The notes under the pieces were generated by a model. The model saw only the letters and a list, made by a program, of their open reading frames with translations, searched no databases and had not been told where the DNA came from. Of a DNA stretch of 64,000 nt, positions 56,318-64,000 are shown in pieces; the first letter of the stretch is position 1, and every line of letters starts with the position of its first letter. Both the position numbers and the translations under genes were made by a program. The DNA comes from Parasutterella excrementihominis YIT 11859 (GTDB lineage: Bacteria; Pseudomonadota; Gammaproteobacteria; Burkholderiales; Burkholderiaceae_F), in assembly GCF_000205025.1 (NCBI RefSeq), contig NZ_GL883679.1:1-64000 (forward strand), in the 5' to 3' direction.

Positions 56318-57717
56318 TTCGTTCTTCAAAGCTGCGGAGTCGATTTTCGGACTTCAAGATTTACCTCAAGCCCGTTTGTCTCAGAATGTTCTTTCTGGGC
56401 TTCTCTGCGGGACTGCCTTTGCTCTTGGTGCTGGGCACGCTCGGCTTTTGGCTGCGGGAAGCGGGTATTGATCTCAAGACGATCGGCTTCCTCTCGTGGG
56501 TCGGATTGGTCTACGGCTGTAAATGGCTGTGGGCCCCTTTGGTCGACAACGTCAAACTGCCCTGGTTATCCGAGCATTTAGGTCAGCGTCGCGCGTGGCT
56601 CGCTCTCTCTCAGGTGATGCTGATTATTTCGCTCGCCGGCATGGCCTTCTCTAATCCGCAGACGCATATGCCTCAGATCGTCGTCTTTGCGCTGCTCACG
56701 GCATTCTGCTCGGCAACCCAGGACATTTCTCTGGACGCTTACCGCATCGAAAGCGCTTCTGCCGATCTTCAAGGCGCGTTAGCGGCAACTTATCAAACCG
56801 GATATCGGCTTGCAATGATTTGGGCCGGCGCCGGCGCTTTTGCTCTGGCAGCCTTTTTCCAATCGGCTCCCTCCGGCGCCTACGATCAAACCGGCTGGAC
56901 CTGGGCCTACCTCATCATGGCCGCTTCAATTAGCGTTGGTCTAGCAACCACTTTGCTCTCACCGCCGCCGAACGCTTCCGATGAGAAATCCAAACTGCGT
57001 CACCTGGAGGAAATGCGTCACCACGTTCACGCCTTTATCCTCCGCCACCCTTCACTTCCTCGTCCTATCGCTAAGGTTATCGGCTGGTTCGGATTTGTCT
57101 GCGTTCGGCCGATTGCAGACTTCTTCTACCGGTATCGCTGGCACGCCCTTGCCATCCTACTCCTGATCGCAACGTACCGGATCAGTGACGTTGTGATGGG
57201 TGTGATGAGTAACCCTTTCTATCGTGATATGGGCTTTACCAAGGAGGAAGTTGCCGCCGTCTCTAAGATCTTCGGCGTCGTGATGACCTTGGTCGGAACC
57301 TTCATCGGCGGCATCGTGGTGCTAAAAATCGGCATTCTGAAAACGCTCTTTATCGGAGCGCTGCTCTCTGCCGGCACGAACCTGCTGTTCTCAGCGCTGG
57401 CAGGCATCGGTCATAGCCTGCCATTCCTGGTATTCACCGTCAGTGCAGACAACCTCTCCGGCGGTCTCGCAAGCGCCGCTTTTATCGCCTACCTATCAGG
57501 GCTCACGAACGTACAGTATTCCGCAACACAGTATGCGGTGTTCTCCTCCATCATGCTGATCCTGCCGAAATTCCTTGCAGGCTTCTCAGGCGTGCTGGTA
57601 GAAAGCTTAGGGTATTCAAACTTCTTTATCCTAACGGCCGCGCTCGGCGTCCCGGTTCTCGTTTTGATCCCGATCATCGGTTATCTTTCGCGGCACCGGG
57701 CCCCGGATAAAAATTAG
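56314..57717 (+). CDS. ampG: AmpG-like muropeptide permease (MFS)
   Basis: A 467-residue membrane transporter with about 12-14 helices. The N-terminal signature RMFFLGFSAGLPLLLVLGTLG is split from LREAGIDLKTIGFLSWVG by a short loop; KWLWAPLVDN near residue 70 and TQDISLDAYRIE near 138 are typical of AmpG, which imports anhydromuropeptides for recycling. An extra hydrophilic loop (about 225-260) separates the two halves. The ATG at 56314 overlaps the rsuA stop by 4 bases. Its end overlaps the convergent UPF0149 gene by 4 bases. Confidence 0.9.
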   Translation: MIRSSKLRSRFSDFKIYLKPVCLRMFFLGFSAGLPLLLVLGTLGFWLREAGIDLKTIGFLSWVGLVYGCKWLWAPLVDNVKLPWLSEHLGQRRAWLALSQVMLIISLAGMAFSNPQTHMPQIVVFALLTAFCSATQDISLDAYRIESASADLQGALAATYQTGYRLAMIWAGAGAFALAAFFQSAPSGAYDQTGWTWAYLIMAASISVGLATTLLSPPPNASDEKSKLRHLEEMRHHVHAFILRHPSLPRPIAKVIGWFGFVCVRPIADFFYRYRWHALAILLLIATYRISDVVMGVMSNPFYRDMGFTKEEVAAVSKIFGVVMTLVGTFIGGIVVLKIGILKTLFIGALLSAGTNLLFSALAGIGHSLPFLVFTVSADNLSGGLASAAFIAYLSGLTNVQYSATQYAVFSSIMLILPKFLAGFSGVLVESLGYSNFFILTAALGVPVLVLIPIIGYLSRHRAPDKN

Positions 57718-58373
57718 GCCTTTTCTTCCCCCTCTTCCGGTTCATTCAATTCCGGCAAGTCGTAGCCTTTGGTTTCATGAGCGATTTCCGCCAGGCAGCT
57801 GACCATATCGGATAAGGCCGAGGGCAGGTCTTCCAATGGAGCCTCTTTATCGAGGATGGTCTTGACCTGAGCGAAGTCACCCAATGCTTCTTCGGGAAGA
57901 TGACGTAAAACACCGTGGAGCGAACGGGCTACAGCACGCGAATTGGTATCCAAGATGCCGGGCCAGGTCTGCGCGGCCTCCAGGAAACCCAATGCGAAAG
58001 GCTCAAGCGCTTCGATCGCAGCTTTACCGGTCAAAGGACGACCTTTTTCGTCCTCTGCTTCAAAATAAACCGGATCCAGAGGTACGGCCTGCGTCAGCTG
58101 ATCTCCGATCTGATGGAAACGTTTGAGAAGCAGTGCTCTGAGTCGTTTGTCGCTCGCCGCACTTCCGGTGCCGGCATCTTTCGCTCCAATAGTCGACAAA
58201 ATATGCGGCAGCCAGTCTTTGGTCTCCGGTGTTTTAGGAAGCAGCTGTACCGCCGTCATAAAACCGTCGGCTTCGGCTAAATCCATTGCCTCCGCTTCTA
58301 CGGGAATAGAAGCTAATAACTCATCCGCCTCGACAAATTCGTCATCGGTGACGGCATTCGACTTATCCGACAT
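57714..58373 (-). CDS. UPF0149 (YecA/YgfB) family protein
   Basis: A 219-residue acidic helical protein of the UPF0149 family. LAEADGFMTAVQLLP near residue 33 and EALEPFALGFLEAAQTWPGI near 122 are the recognisable segments. It has no C-terminal SEC-C zinc motif. Function is unknown. Its start lies inside the end of ptsI (11-base overlap), so it is the last gene of the PTS operon. Confidence 0.83.
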   Translation of the reverse strand: MSDKSNAVTDDEFVEADELLASIPVEAEAMDLAEADGFMTAVQLLPKTPETKDWLPHILSTIGAKDAGTGSAASDKRLRALLLKRFHQIGDQLTQAVPLDPVYFEAEDEKGRPLTGKAAIEALEPFALGFLEAAQTWPGILDTNSRAVARSLHGVLRHLPEEALGDFAQVKTILDKEAPLEDLPSALSDMVSCLAEIAHETKGYDLPELNEPEEGEEKA

Positions 58374-60171
58374 TTTCCTCTACTCCTTTTTCTGTAAATT
58401 GTTCCAACAGCTTGCGGACTTCCCCACTGTCTCGGGATTTTACAAGCTTCAATGTGAGCCTCTGACAAGAGCTCCGTTTCAGGGACCTTATCATTTCCTT
58501 GACGATCGGTATCTGCATCGGCACCATAGAGAGCTCGTTAATGCCGAGTCCGAGGAAAAACGGCACCATCTCTCGACGTCCGCCCATCTCGCCGCAGATC
58601 GAAATCGGTTTATTCTGCTTCTGAGCCGCCTTGACTGCAGCACGAATTAACCTCAGTACTGCCGGATGGCATTCGTCATACAGCGGAGCCACAGATGGAT
58701 TCCCGCGGTCGACACCCAGTGTGTATTGAATCAGATCATTAGTACCGAGAGAAGCAAAATCCGCCTCTGCCAGAAGCTCTTCTGCACAGATCACGGCAGC
58801 AGGAAGCTCAATCATGATGCCCACCGGCACGAACTCATTAAACTCGAGCTTTTCCTCCCGAAGCTGAGTTTTTGCAAGCTCGATATATCGCTTTGCTTCT
58901 CGGATTTCCTGAAGGCTCGATATCATCGGCAGCATAATCCGGACATCCGCACCGGATGCGGCTCGCAAAATCGCCCGGATCTGCGTGATGAAAAGATTCG
59001 GATTAGCCAAGGTAAAACGAATCGCTCTCAGGCCCAGCGCAGGATTATCTTCTTTTTCTGCACTCGAGAAATAGTTGCGCTTTCTTGCTTCGGCACTGAG
59101 CAGCTTGTCTCCGCCGACGTCAATCGTGCGAATCGTCACAGGGCGTCCCGCCATAGTATCAATCAGCTCTCGATAGCTTTCCATCTGCTCCCGTTCCTCG
59201 GGAAGGTTGTCGCGGCCCATGAACAAATATTCGCTGCGGAAGAGACCGACTCCTTGGGCCCCTAAATGCAGGATCTCATCTAATCCTGAAACCATGGCCA
59301 CATTGGCCTTCAGAGTCACTCGGAACTTATCTTTCGTTTCTGCCACGCGCCTGCGGGCTCGATACAGCTGCGAATACTTCTTTTCCTGAGCTTTGACGTT
59401 TCGCTCAATCTCTTTGATTTCAGAGGCCGTGGGATTGCAGATGATCTGGCCGCTATTGGAATCCACAAAAATGCGGTCGTTATTTTTAATAACGGAAAGT
59501 GCTCCAGCCACACCTACGACAGCAGGAATAAAAAGTGTCTGCGACAGAAGCGCCGTATGAGAGGTCGGGCCGCCCTTTTCCGTGACGATTCCGACCAAAT
59601 CCAGTTCTTCATATTCAGTGAGCCAAATAACATCAGCAATCGAAAGATCATTCGTCACCAAAATCACTTCCGATTGGGCGTTGCGCACTTTCTCTTGGAT
59701 TTTGCGGCGCTCTCCGGTCAGCTCCTCCTGAAGTCTGCGGATCACGTGCACGATGTCGTCGCTGCGTTCAGCCAAGTAGGCATCTGTCAGGCTGTCAAAG
59801 AGTTTCAGCATATCTTCTAGATGCTTTTGAAGCGCCCATTCGACATTGATCTGCTGGGTCTGGATCCGATCCGATACGTCATCAAACATCGTCGAATCGT
59901 TGACCAAAAGCTTGAAGACTTCAAGGAACGTTTTAACTTCTTTCGGCGCCTTTTTCGGAGAGCGGCGAATCATTTGATCGAGCTCTCTGCTGACCGAGCT
60001 CACTGACTTCCTGAGACGTCCAATCTCTTTATCAACATCTTCGGCTGTCACCGAATAGCGAGGTGCCTGCAGAGAGGAAGTCTGCATTACCCTGGCGTGT
60101 CCGAAACCGATGCCGCTGGAGACGCCAACGCCTCTCAGCTCCTGCCGTTGAGACACAAGCTTTTCACTCAT
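58363..60171 (-). CDS. ptsI: PTS enzyme I (phosphoenolpyruvate-protein phosphotransferase)
   Basis: A 602-residue enzyme I that phosphorylates HPr from PEP. The phosphohistidine loop is GGPTSHTALLSQ near residue 203. The PEP-binding barrel shows GVGLFRSEYLFMGRD near 308, GLRAIRFTLANP near 385, and CGEMGGRREMVPFFLGLGINELS near 525-547. All landmarks of an active enzyme are present. It lies 2 bases after ptsH and overlaps the UPF0149 gene. No sugar permease is nearby. Confidence 0.95.
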   Translation of the reverse strand: MSEKLVSQRQELRGVGVSSGIGFGHARVMQTSSLQAPRYSVTAEDVDKEIGRLRKSVSSVSRELDQMIRRSPKKAPKEVKTFLEVFKLLVNDSTMFDDVSDRIQTQQINVEWALQKHLEDMLKLFDSLTDAYLAERSDDIVHVIRRLQEELTGERRKIQEKVRNAQSEVILVTNDLSIADVIWLTEYEELDLVGIVTEKGGPTSHTALLSQTLFIPAVVGVAGALSVIKNNDRIFVDSNSGQIICNPTASEIKEIERNVKAQEKKYSQLYRARRRVAETKDKFRVTLKANVAMVSGLDEILHLGAQGVGLFRSEYLFMGRDNLPEEREQMESYRELIDTMAGRPVTIRTIDVGGDKLLSAEARKRNYFSSAEKEDNPALGLRAIRFTLANPNLFITQIRAILRAASGADVRIMLPMISSLQEIREAKRYIELAKTQLREEKLEFNEFVPVGIMIELPAAVICAEELLAEADFASLGTNDLIQYTLGVDRGNPSVAPLYDECHPAVLRLIRAAVKAAQKQNKPISICGEMGGRREMVPFFLGLGINELSMVPMQIPIVKEMIRSLKRSSCQRLTLKLVKSRDSGEVRKLLEQFTEKGVEENVG

Positions 60172-60173
60172 GC

Positions 60174-60443
60174 TTAGTCCTGTTCTCCGAACTTAGTGTC
60201 AAAAAGCTCTTTCAACTGCTGCAGGGCTGATTCTTCATCAGTTCCGTCCGCGCTAATCTTTAAGACCGTGCCTTTAGAAGCAGCCAAAAGCATGACACCC
60301 ATAATCGACTTCCCATTCACAACGCGCCCGTCTTTATCAATTTTGATTTCACTCAGAAACTCATTCGCTTTCTGTGTGAGTTTGGCTGCCGGACGGGCGT
60401 GAAGTCCCAGACGATTAATAACTTCTACTTCAATGGTTTTCAC
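60174..60443 (-). CDS. ptsH: PTS phosphocarrier HPr
   Basis: An 89-residue HPr. The active histidine is in NRLGLHARPAAKLTQKA (residue 16), and the regulatory-serine region reads VNGKSIMGVMLLAASKGT near 43, so control by an HPr kinase is possible (no hprK in the window). It overlaps the EIIA gene by 14 bases and precedes ptsI by 2. Confidence 0.95.
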   Translation of the reverse strand: MKTIEVEVINRLGLHARPAAKLTQKANEFLSEIKIDKDGRVVNGKSIMGVMLLAASKGTVLKISADGTDEESALQQLKELFDTKFGEQD

Positions 60444-60837
60444 TGGTGCACTCTCCTGGAATACAGATAACGGGACGGATTTCCTGCGCCTTGGCTCGAA
60501 GTTCTTCGAAACTCAGCGAACGATAGGTAAGCATTTTGAAGAACAGGGGGAAGCTCAGCGGAGACACAAGCATGCAGCGTTTGCCGCTGGTGTACTTCTT
60601 AAGAACATTGCAGGGCGTTGCGCCTTCGATATCCAAAAGAATAATCATCTCCTCCGTTTGAACCGAATCCCACACTTTCTTTAAGTGTTCGAACTGGTCG
60701 CTCTCTTTGGCGTCGGAATCAATGTCCGCCGCTGCGCAGTGATCAATCGGTCCCATGATCTGAGTTGCGGCTTTGAGCATGGCACTTGCAATCGGCTTGT
60801 GGGCCGCCAGGATGATTCCTTTGGGCAATTTCTCCAT
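60430..60837 (-). CDS. PTS EIIA component, mannose (EIIA-Man) family
   Basis: A 135-residue single-domain EIIA-Man-like protein. The phosphorylated histidine is in GIILAAHKPIASAMLKAA near residue 14, and LLDIEGATPCNVLKKY near 69 is the second family block. No EIIB, C or D domain is attached or nearby, so it is probably the regulatory end of a phosphorelay, as in other betaproteobacteria. The ATG at 60837 has GAGGA 10 bases upstream; a start 21 codons earlier lacks support. Confidence 0.88.
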   Translation of the reverse strand: MEKLPKGIILAAHKPIASAMLKAATQIMGPIDHCAAADIDSDAKESDQFEHLKKVWDSVQTEEMIILLDIEGATPCNVLKKYTSGKRCMLVSPLSFPLFFKMLTYRSLSFEELRAKAQEIRPVICIPGECTSENH

Positions 60838-60969
60838 TCTTCCATCTTCCTCTAAACGATAACGACATTTTATATGGGCCGATGCCCTGCGGAAGCCCAT
60901 TTAAAGCCGCCCGGGTTTCCTCAAAACCGCATTCCATCTAGAATATTTCTTTCACTCATTGAGGTCACC

Positions 60970-61323
60970 ATGGCGATCGTTACATTTAAGAGCAATGCTG
61001 CAGGCGAAATTTATATGTTCCGTGAAACGGCCGAAAAGATCTTCAAAGTCATCGGAAAGCCTTTAGGCATCCGCGGTGTTCTCACTCCGGAAGAACTGCC
61101 TGCCGCTATCGCAGCACTGAAAACTGAGATGGAAAAAGAAAAGGAATACTTAAAGGCAGTCCGGGAACGTGAAGATAAACTCTTCAAAGAGGGCAAGGAT
61201 TTAGATGAGGAAAAGAAGCCCTCGATCGAACAGCCTGTTTATTTCACTCAGCGAGCTTATCCGCTGCTGGAAATGTTTGAACTGAGCTTAAAGGACGACA
61301 CCCCTGTTGTGTGGGGCGTTTAA
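60970..61323 (+). CDS. DUF1840 family protein
   Basis: A 117-residue protein of the DUF1840 family, found mainly in betaproteobacteria. The start IVTFKSNAAGEIYMF and the segment RGVLTPEELPAAIAALKTEM near residue 36 are typical; the last third (VYFTQRAYPLLEMFELSL) is also conserved. Function is unknown. The ATG at 60970 has GAGG 5 bases upstream. It is divergent from the PTS operon across 132 bases and has its own terminator. Confidence 0.87.
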   Translation: MAIVTFKSNAAGEIYMFRETAEKIFKVIGKPLGIRGVLTPEELPAAIAALKTEMEKEKEYLKAVREREDKLFKEGKDLDEEKKPSIEQPVYFTQRAYPLLEMFELSLKDDTPVVWGV

Positions 61324-61351
61324 GACCCCGGCTCTTTACCTATAAAGTCAG

Positions 61352-61382
61352 AAAAGGACGGCGCAGCACCGTCCTTTTTGTT
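61352..61382 (+). terminator. Rho-independent terminator after the DUF1840 gene
   Basis: AAAAGGACGG and CCGTCCTTTT form a 10-bp stem with a 7-base loop, followed by TG and TTTG. It separates the convergent DUF1840 and trkH genes. Confidence 0.88.
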
Positions 61383-61403
61383 TGCCCGGCCCCTTCTTGA
61401 TGT

Positions 61404-62885
61404 TTAGGCTCTCCAGAATCCGCGGGTAAAGAGAACGAGGACGGTAAACAGCTCCAGACGGCCGATAACCATTAGGAAGCAGCAGAATAAAACTTGGAAG
61501 TCAGACAGCGACGTAAAGTTATAAGATGGTCCGAGGCTCCCCAAGGCCGGTCCCAGATTATTCAGACAGGCCAGCGCTGCGGAGAACGAAGTAAGGCCGT
61601 CCAGTCCGGAAAGCAGAAAGACGATCGTGCTGATCAGAGCAATCACGGTATAGAGCATTAAGAACGCCATCACTGAAAAGATAATCTGCTTATCAATGAC
61701 CTTGTTTCCGATGATCAGAGGCCGAACCATACGCGGGTGAAGAATGCGCTTAAATTCCAAGTTGCCCTGCTTAACCAAGGCAATCGCTCGGATCATCTTG
61801 AAGCCGCCGCCCGTGGACCCTGCGCAGGTTGCAAAACAAGACCCGAATAAAATCATGAGCTGAACAACAAGCGGCCATTCTCCGTAATTGGTGTTGGCAA
61901 AGCCGCCGGTACTGATCACGAAAACCGTATTTGTCACACCGTAATAAATCGCGTCGTAGACATTCGTATACGTCTTCGAATAGACCAGCATGAAGGACGC
62001 AAAAATCGAAATAAGTGCCGCTGTTCCGATCCAGCCGCACGTTTCGACGTCTTTCAGGTAAACCTTCAGGGACAGTTTTCTCCAGGCAATAAAGTGCATC
62101 GAGAAGTTGATGCCTCCGATCAATAAGAAAACCACACAGACCCAGTCCACGGCTCTTCCCGGCCAATAGGCAAAGCCGGCATCGTGGCTGGAGTAGCCGC
62201 CCAGAGACACCGTGGTAAAGGTGTGCATAATGGCGTCGTCCCAGTCCATTCCTGCAAAGTGATAGCAGACGGCGCATGCCACGGAAATCGCCAAATAAAT
62301 GTTGTAGAAAGCTTTGGCGGTATCTGCAATTCGGGGCGTGAGACGGCCTTCTTTCATCGGGCCTGAGCTTTCCGCTCGGAAAATCTGCGAGCCGCCGACA
62401 CCCAACAGAGGAAGCACGGCTACCGCCATCACCAGAATTCCGATACCGCCCATCCAAGCGAGGAAGCACCGCCAAAAGTTCACGCTGAGCGGCAGGCGGT
62501 CTAATCCGGAGAGAATCGTGCCGCAGGTGGTTGTGATACCCGAGGTTGCCTCAAAAAATGCGTGGACAAATGAGATCCCTTCGATATTGACATAAAGAGG
62601 AATAGTCGCAGCCAGCGCCAGAAGGACCCAAGCCATGGTCACCAGAAGAAAGCCGTCTCGAGGAATCAGCTCTCGCTTATAGCGCCGCGTCAGAAGCCAC
62701 ATCAGCAGCCCGGTGAAAAAAGTAATGCAAAACGCGATTTCAAAACCTGCAGAGGCCCCGTCCTTCTTCCATAACGACAATGCCAGCGGAATCAGCATCG
62801 ACAGAGAAAAGCCGATGATGATCGGTCCCAGAACGTTAAGTACGGGGAGCAGCATTAAACGAAGGACGGGCGGCAGCAGCTGCAT
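61404..62885 (-). CDS. trkH: Potassium uptake protein TrkH
   Basis: A 493-residue K+-transporting membrane subunit with about ten helices and four selectivity-filter loops: ATSGITTCGTILSG near residue 112, TTVSLGGYSSHD near 222, VISTGGFANTNYG near 317 and GSTGGGFKMIRA near 357-370. Each keeps the glycine expected of Trk/Ktr pores. It follows trkA by a single base, so the pore and its regulatory subunit are made together. Confidence 0.95.
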   Translation of the reverse strand: MQLLPPVLRLMLLPVLNVLGPIIIGFSLSMLIPLALSLWKKDGASAGFEIAFCITFFTGLLMWLLTRRYKRELIPRDGFLLVTMAWVLLALAATIPLYVNIEGISFVHAFFEATSGITTTCGTILSGLDRLPLSVNFWRCFLAWMGGIGILVMAVAVLPLLGVGGSQIFRAESSGPMKEGRLTPRIADTAKAFYNIYLAISVACAVCYHFAGMDWDDAIMHTFTTVSLGGYSSHDAGFAYWPGRAVDWVCVVFLLIGGINFSMHFIAWRKLSLKVYLKDVETCGWIGTAALISIFASFMLVYSKTYTNVYDAIYYGVTNTVFVISTGGFANTNYGEWPLVVQLMILFGSCFATCAGSTGGGFKMIRAIALVKQGNLEFKRILHPRMVRPLIIGNKVIDKQIIFSVMAFLMLYTVIALISTIVFLLSGLDGLTSFSAALACLNNLGPALGSLGPSYNFTSLSDFQVLFCCFLMVIGRLELFTVLVLFTRGFWRA

Positions 62886-62886
62886 C

Positions 62887-64000
62887 TTAGAAGAACCCTA
62901 CGGAAGGAGCGAAAAGTTTTTCCACTTCGGAAATTTGGCGCTTGTTGCCCATAAAGACAATCACTTGGTCCCCGTCGAGCACCTCAGGCACTTCGTTGGC
63001 CATAAATACTTCCTGAACACCGCTGACGGTTCGCAGAATGCAGCCGATCGCCGTGCCCTGAGGCATCGCGATCTTATCGACGGTCCGGCCGATGACCTTC
63101 GAGTTTTTTGCCGAGCCGTGCGCAACGATTTCCATCACCTCAGCGCCTCCTCTGCGAAGCGTATGAGCCGACAGTACGTCGCCCTGACGAATATGACGCA
63201 ACAGGTCCGAGAGCGTTGCTTCCGTGGGTGAGAACGCAATATCAATGCTCGTTCCCTCAACCAAGTCAATATAGTCGGTACGGTTAATCAGCGTAATCGC
63301 ACGATGAGCGCCGAGTTTCTTGGCTAAGAGACAGCTCATGATGTTGTCTTCATCGTCATTGCTGACCGCGACAAAAAGATCCGTGTTGGCAATACCTTCA
63401 TCGACGAACAAGCTTTCGTCCGTCATATCTCCGTGCAGTACGAGAACGGAGCTGGAAAGATTCTGAGATAAGAACTGGCAGCGGGAAAGGTCGGACTCAA
63501 TGATCTTGACGTTATAGGCGTCTCCCGAAACCGTTTCGACCTGATCCAGAGCTTTTGCGAGCTGCAGTCCCAGACTGCCGCCGCCCACGATCATGACTCG
63601 GTCGGAGCGACGCGTCTTTACTCGGAAGGTCTTCACGACGGCATGCGCACAGGCTTTCGTTGTAAGGAAGAAAATTTCGTCTCCGGCCTCAAGAACCGTC
63701 TTCCCGTCGATATCATCCAGCCGGTACTTCTGACGATAAATGGAAACGATTTGAACCTTGACCCTCGGCAGTTCGTCCTGAAGTGCACTAACAGGACGTC
63801 CGCACATTTTTGAGGAACTCACGATCTTTACCGACATCAGCACGACGTCGCCGTCGGAGAACTCAATAACCTGAAGCGCCTCAGGATACGTAATCAGCTG
63901 AACAATGTAGTTAGTAATTGCTTCCTCCGGCCAAATAACCGAAGTGGCACGGAAACCGGAGGTCGACAGAAGCGCCGGATACTCTCTGAGCTCATCATTG
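62887..64000 (-). CDS. trkA: Trk potassium system regulatory protein TrkA (5' end outside the window)
   Basis: The last 371 codons of a TrkA protein; the frame stays open to the window edge at 64000, reading back through YPALLSTSGFRATSVIWPEE, so the start lies beyond. An internal ATG at 63843 is not the start. Visible parts are the C-terminal end of the first RCK-N/RCK-C unit, then the second NAD-binding RCK-N (VMIVGGGSLGLQLAKAL) and RCK-C. TrkA binds the cytoplasmic face of TrkH and gates it by nucleotides. Confidence 0.93.
   Translation of the reverse strand, partial: NDELREYPALLSTSGFRATSVIWPEEAITNYIVQLITYPEALQVIEFSDGDVVLMSVKIVSSSKMCGRPVSALQDELPRVKVQIVSIYRQKYRLDDIDGKTVLEAGDEIFFLTTKACAHAVVKTFRVKTRRSDRVMIVGGGSLGLQLAKALDQVETVSGDAYNVKIIESDLSRCQFLSQNLSSSVLVLHGDMTDESLFVDEGIANTDLFVAVSNDDEDNIMSCLLAKKLGAHRAITLINRTDYIDLVEGTSIDIAFSPTEATLSDLLRHIRQGDVLSAHTLRRGGAEVMEIVAHGSAKNSKVIGRTVDKIAMPQGTAIGCILRTVSGVQEVFMANEVPEVLDGDQVIVFMGNKRQISEVEKLFAPSVGFF

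Noticed and set aside
61771-62475. 234-codon frame on the same strand within trkH
   Set aside because: Alternative frame of TrkH; Arg-rich composition and no start signal.

Overview
This 64 kb window is an ordinary, gene-dense bacterial chromosome segment: 64 protein genes and no gap above about 230 bases. I see no tRNA or rRNA gene, insertion sequence, prophage or CRISPR array. Gene content and order point to a betaproteobacterium of the Burkholderiales. The pointers are a GlcD/GlcF-type mega-fusion with an N-terminal DUF3683-like region, a DUF1840 protein, TrpS with a C-terminal YegP-like extension, the GatCAB amidotransferase, a permease-free EIIA(Man)-HPr-EI set, and dapF followed by a DUF484 gene. 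Base composition looks close to 50 percent GC by eye, low for that order, which suggests the gut family Sutterellaceae (Sutterella, Parasutterella, Turicimonas). That placement is inference.

Layout. 0-9 kb: a HemN/HemW-like radical SAM protein, an acyl-CoA ligase, a repeat-rich secreted protein, uup with an LpoA-like gene, and the divergent rsmI and ppk2 genes. 9-16 kb: a PEBP protein, a CBS protein, folB-ttcA, cca, 5-formyl-THF cyclo-ligase, trpS, and metK behind a clear SAM-II-like riboswitch. 16-24 kb: lpxL, dapF-DUF484-rlmI, a His-rich COG0523 GTPase with a dksA-type gene, a small CxxC metal-binding protein, argB and slmA. 24-36 kb: ctpA, envC and gpmA; rhodanese-secB; then the overlapping operon ftsY-ppx-ftsE-ftsX followed by rpoH-trmL; then rsmD-coaD. 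36-50 kb: a HIT protein with the 1302-aa oxidoreductase, ilvA, two small orphan genes, an M20 peptidase, and the rod-shape operon mreBCD-mrdA-rodA-rlpA. 50-64 kb: gatCAB, pyrE, xthA-rsuA-ampG, the PTS phosphorelay genes with a UPF0149 gene, DUF1840, trkH and a trkA cut by the window end.

Cell-envelope work is the main thread: elongation (MreBCD, PBP2, RodA, RlpA), division (FtsEX, EnvC, SlmA), peptidoglycan supply and recycling (DapF, AmpG, LpoA-like, CtpA), lipid A acylation and protein export (SecB, FtsY). RNA modification and translation factors fill much of the rest.

Most worth a second look: (1) a well-formed SAM-II-class aptamer with its own promoter upstream of metK; (2) an FtsE that keeps its P-loop but has lost the Q-loop glutamine, a normal signature motif, the catalytic glutamate and the H-loop histidine; (3) a membrane-anchored rhodanese with threonine in place of the catalytic cysteine; (4) a zinc-finger-less DksA with a histone-like tail beside a His-rich metal-chaperone GTPase; (5) an LpoA homologue without a lipobox whose start lies one base from that of rsmI.
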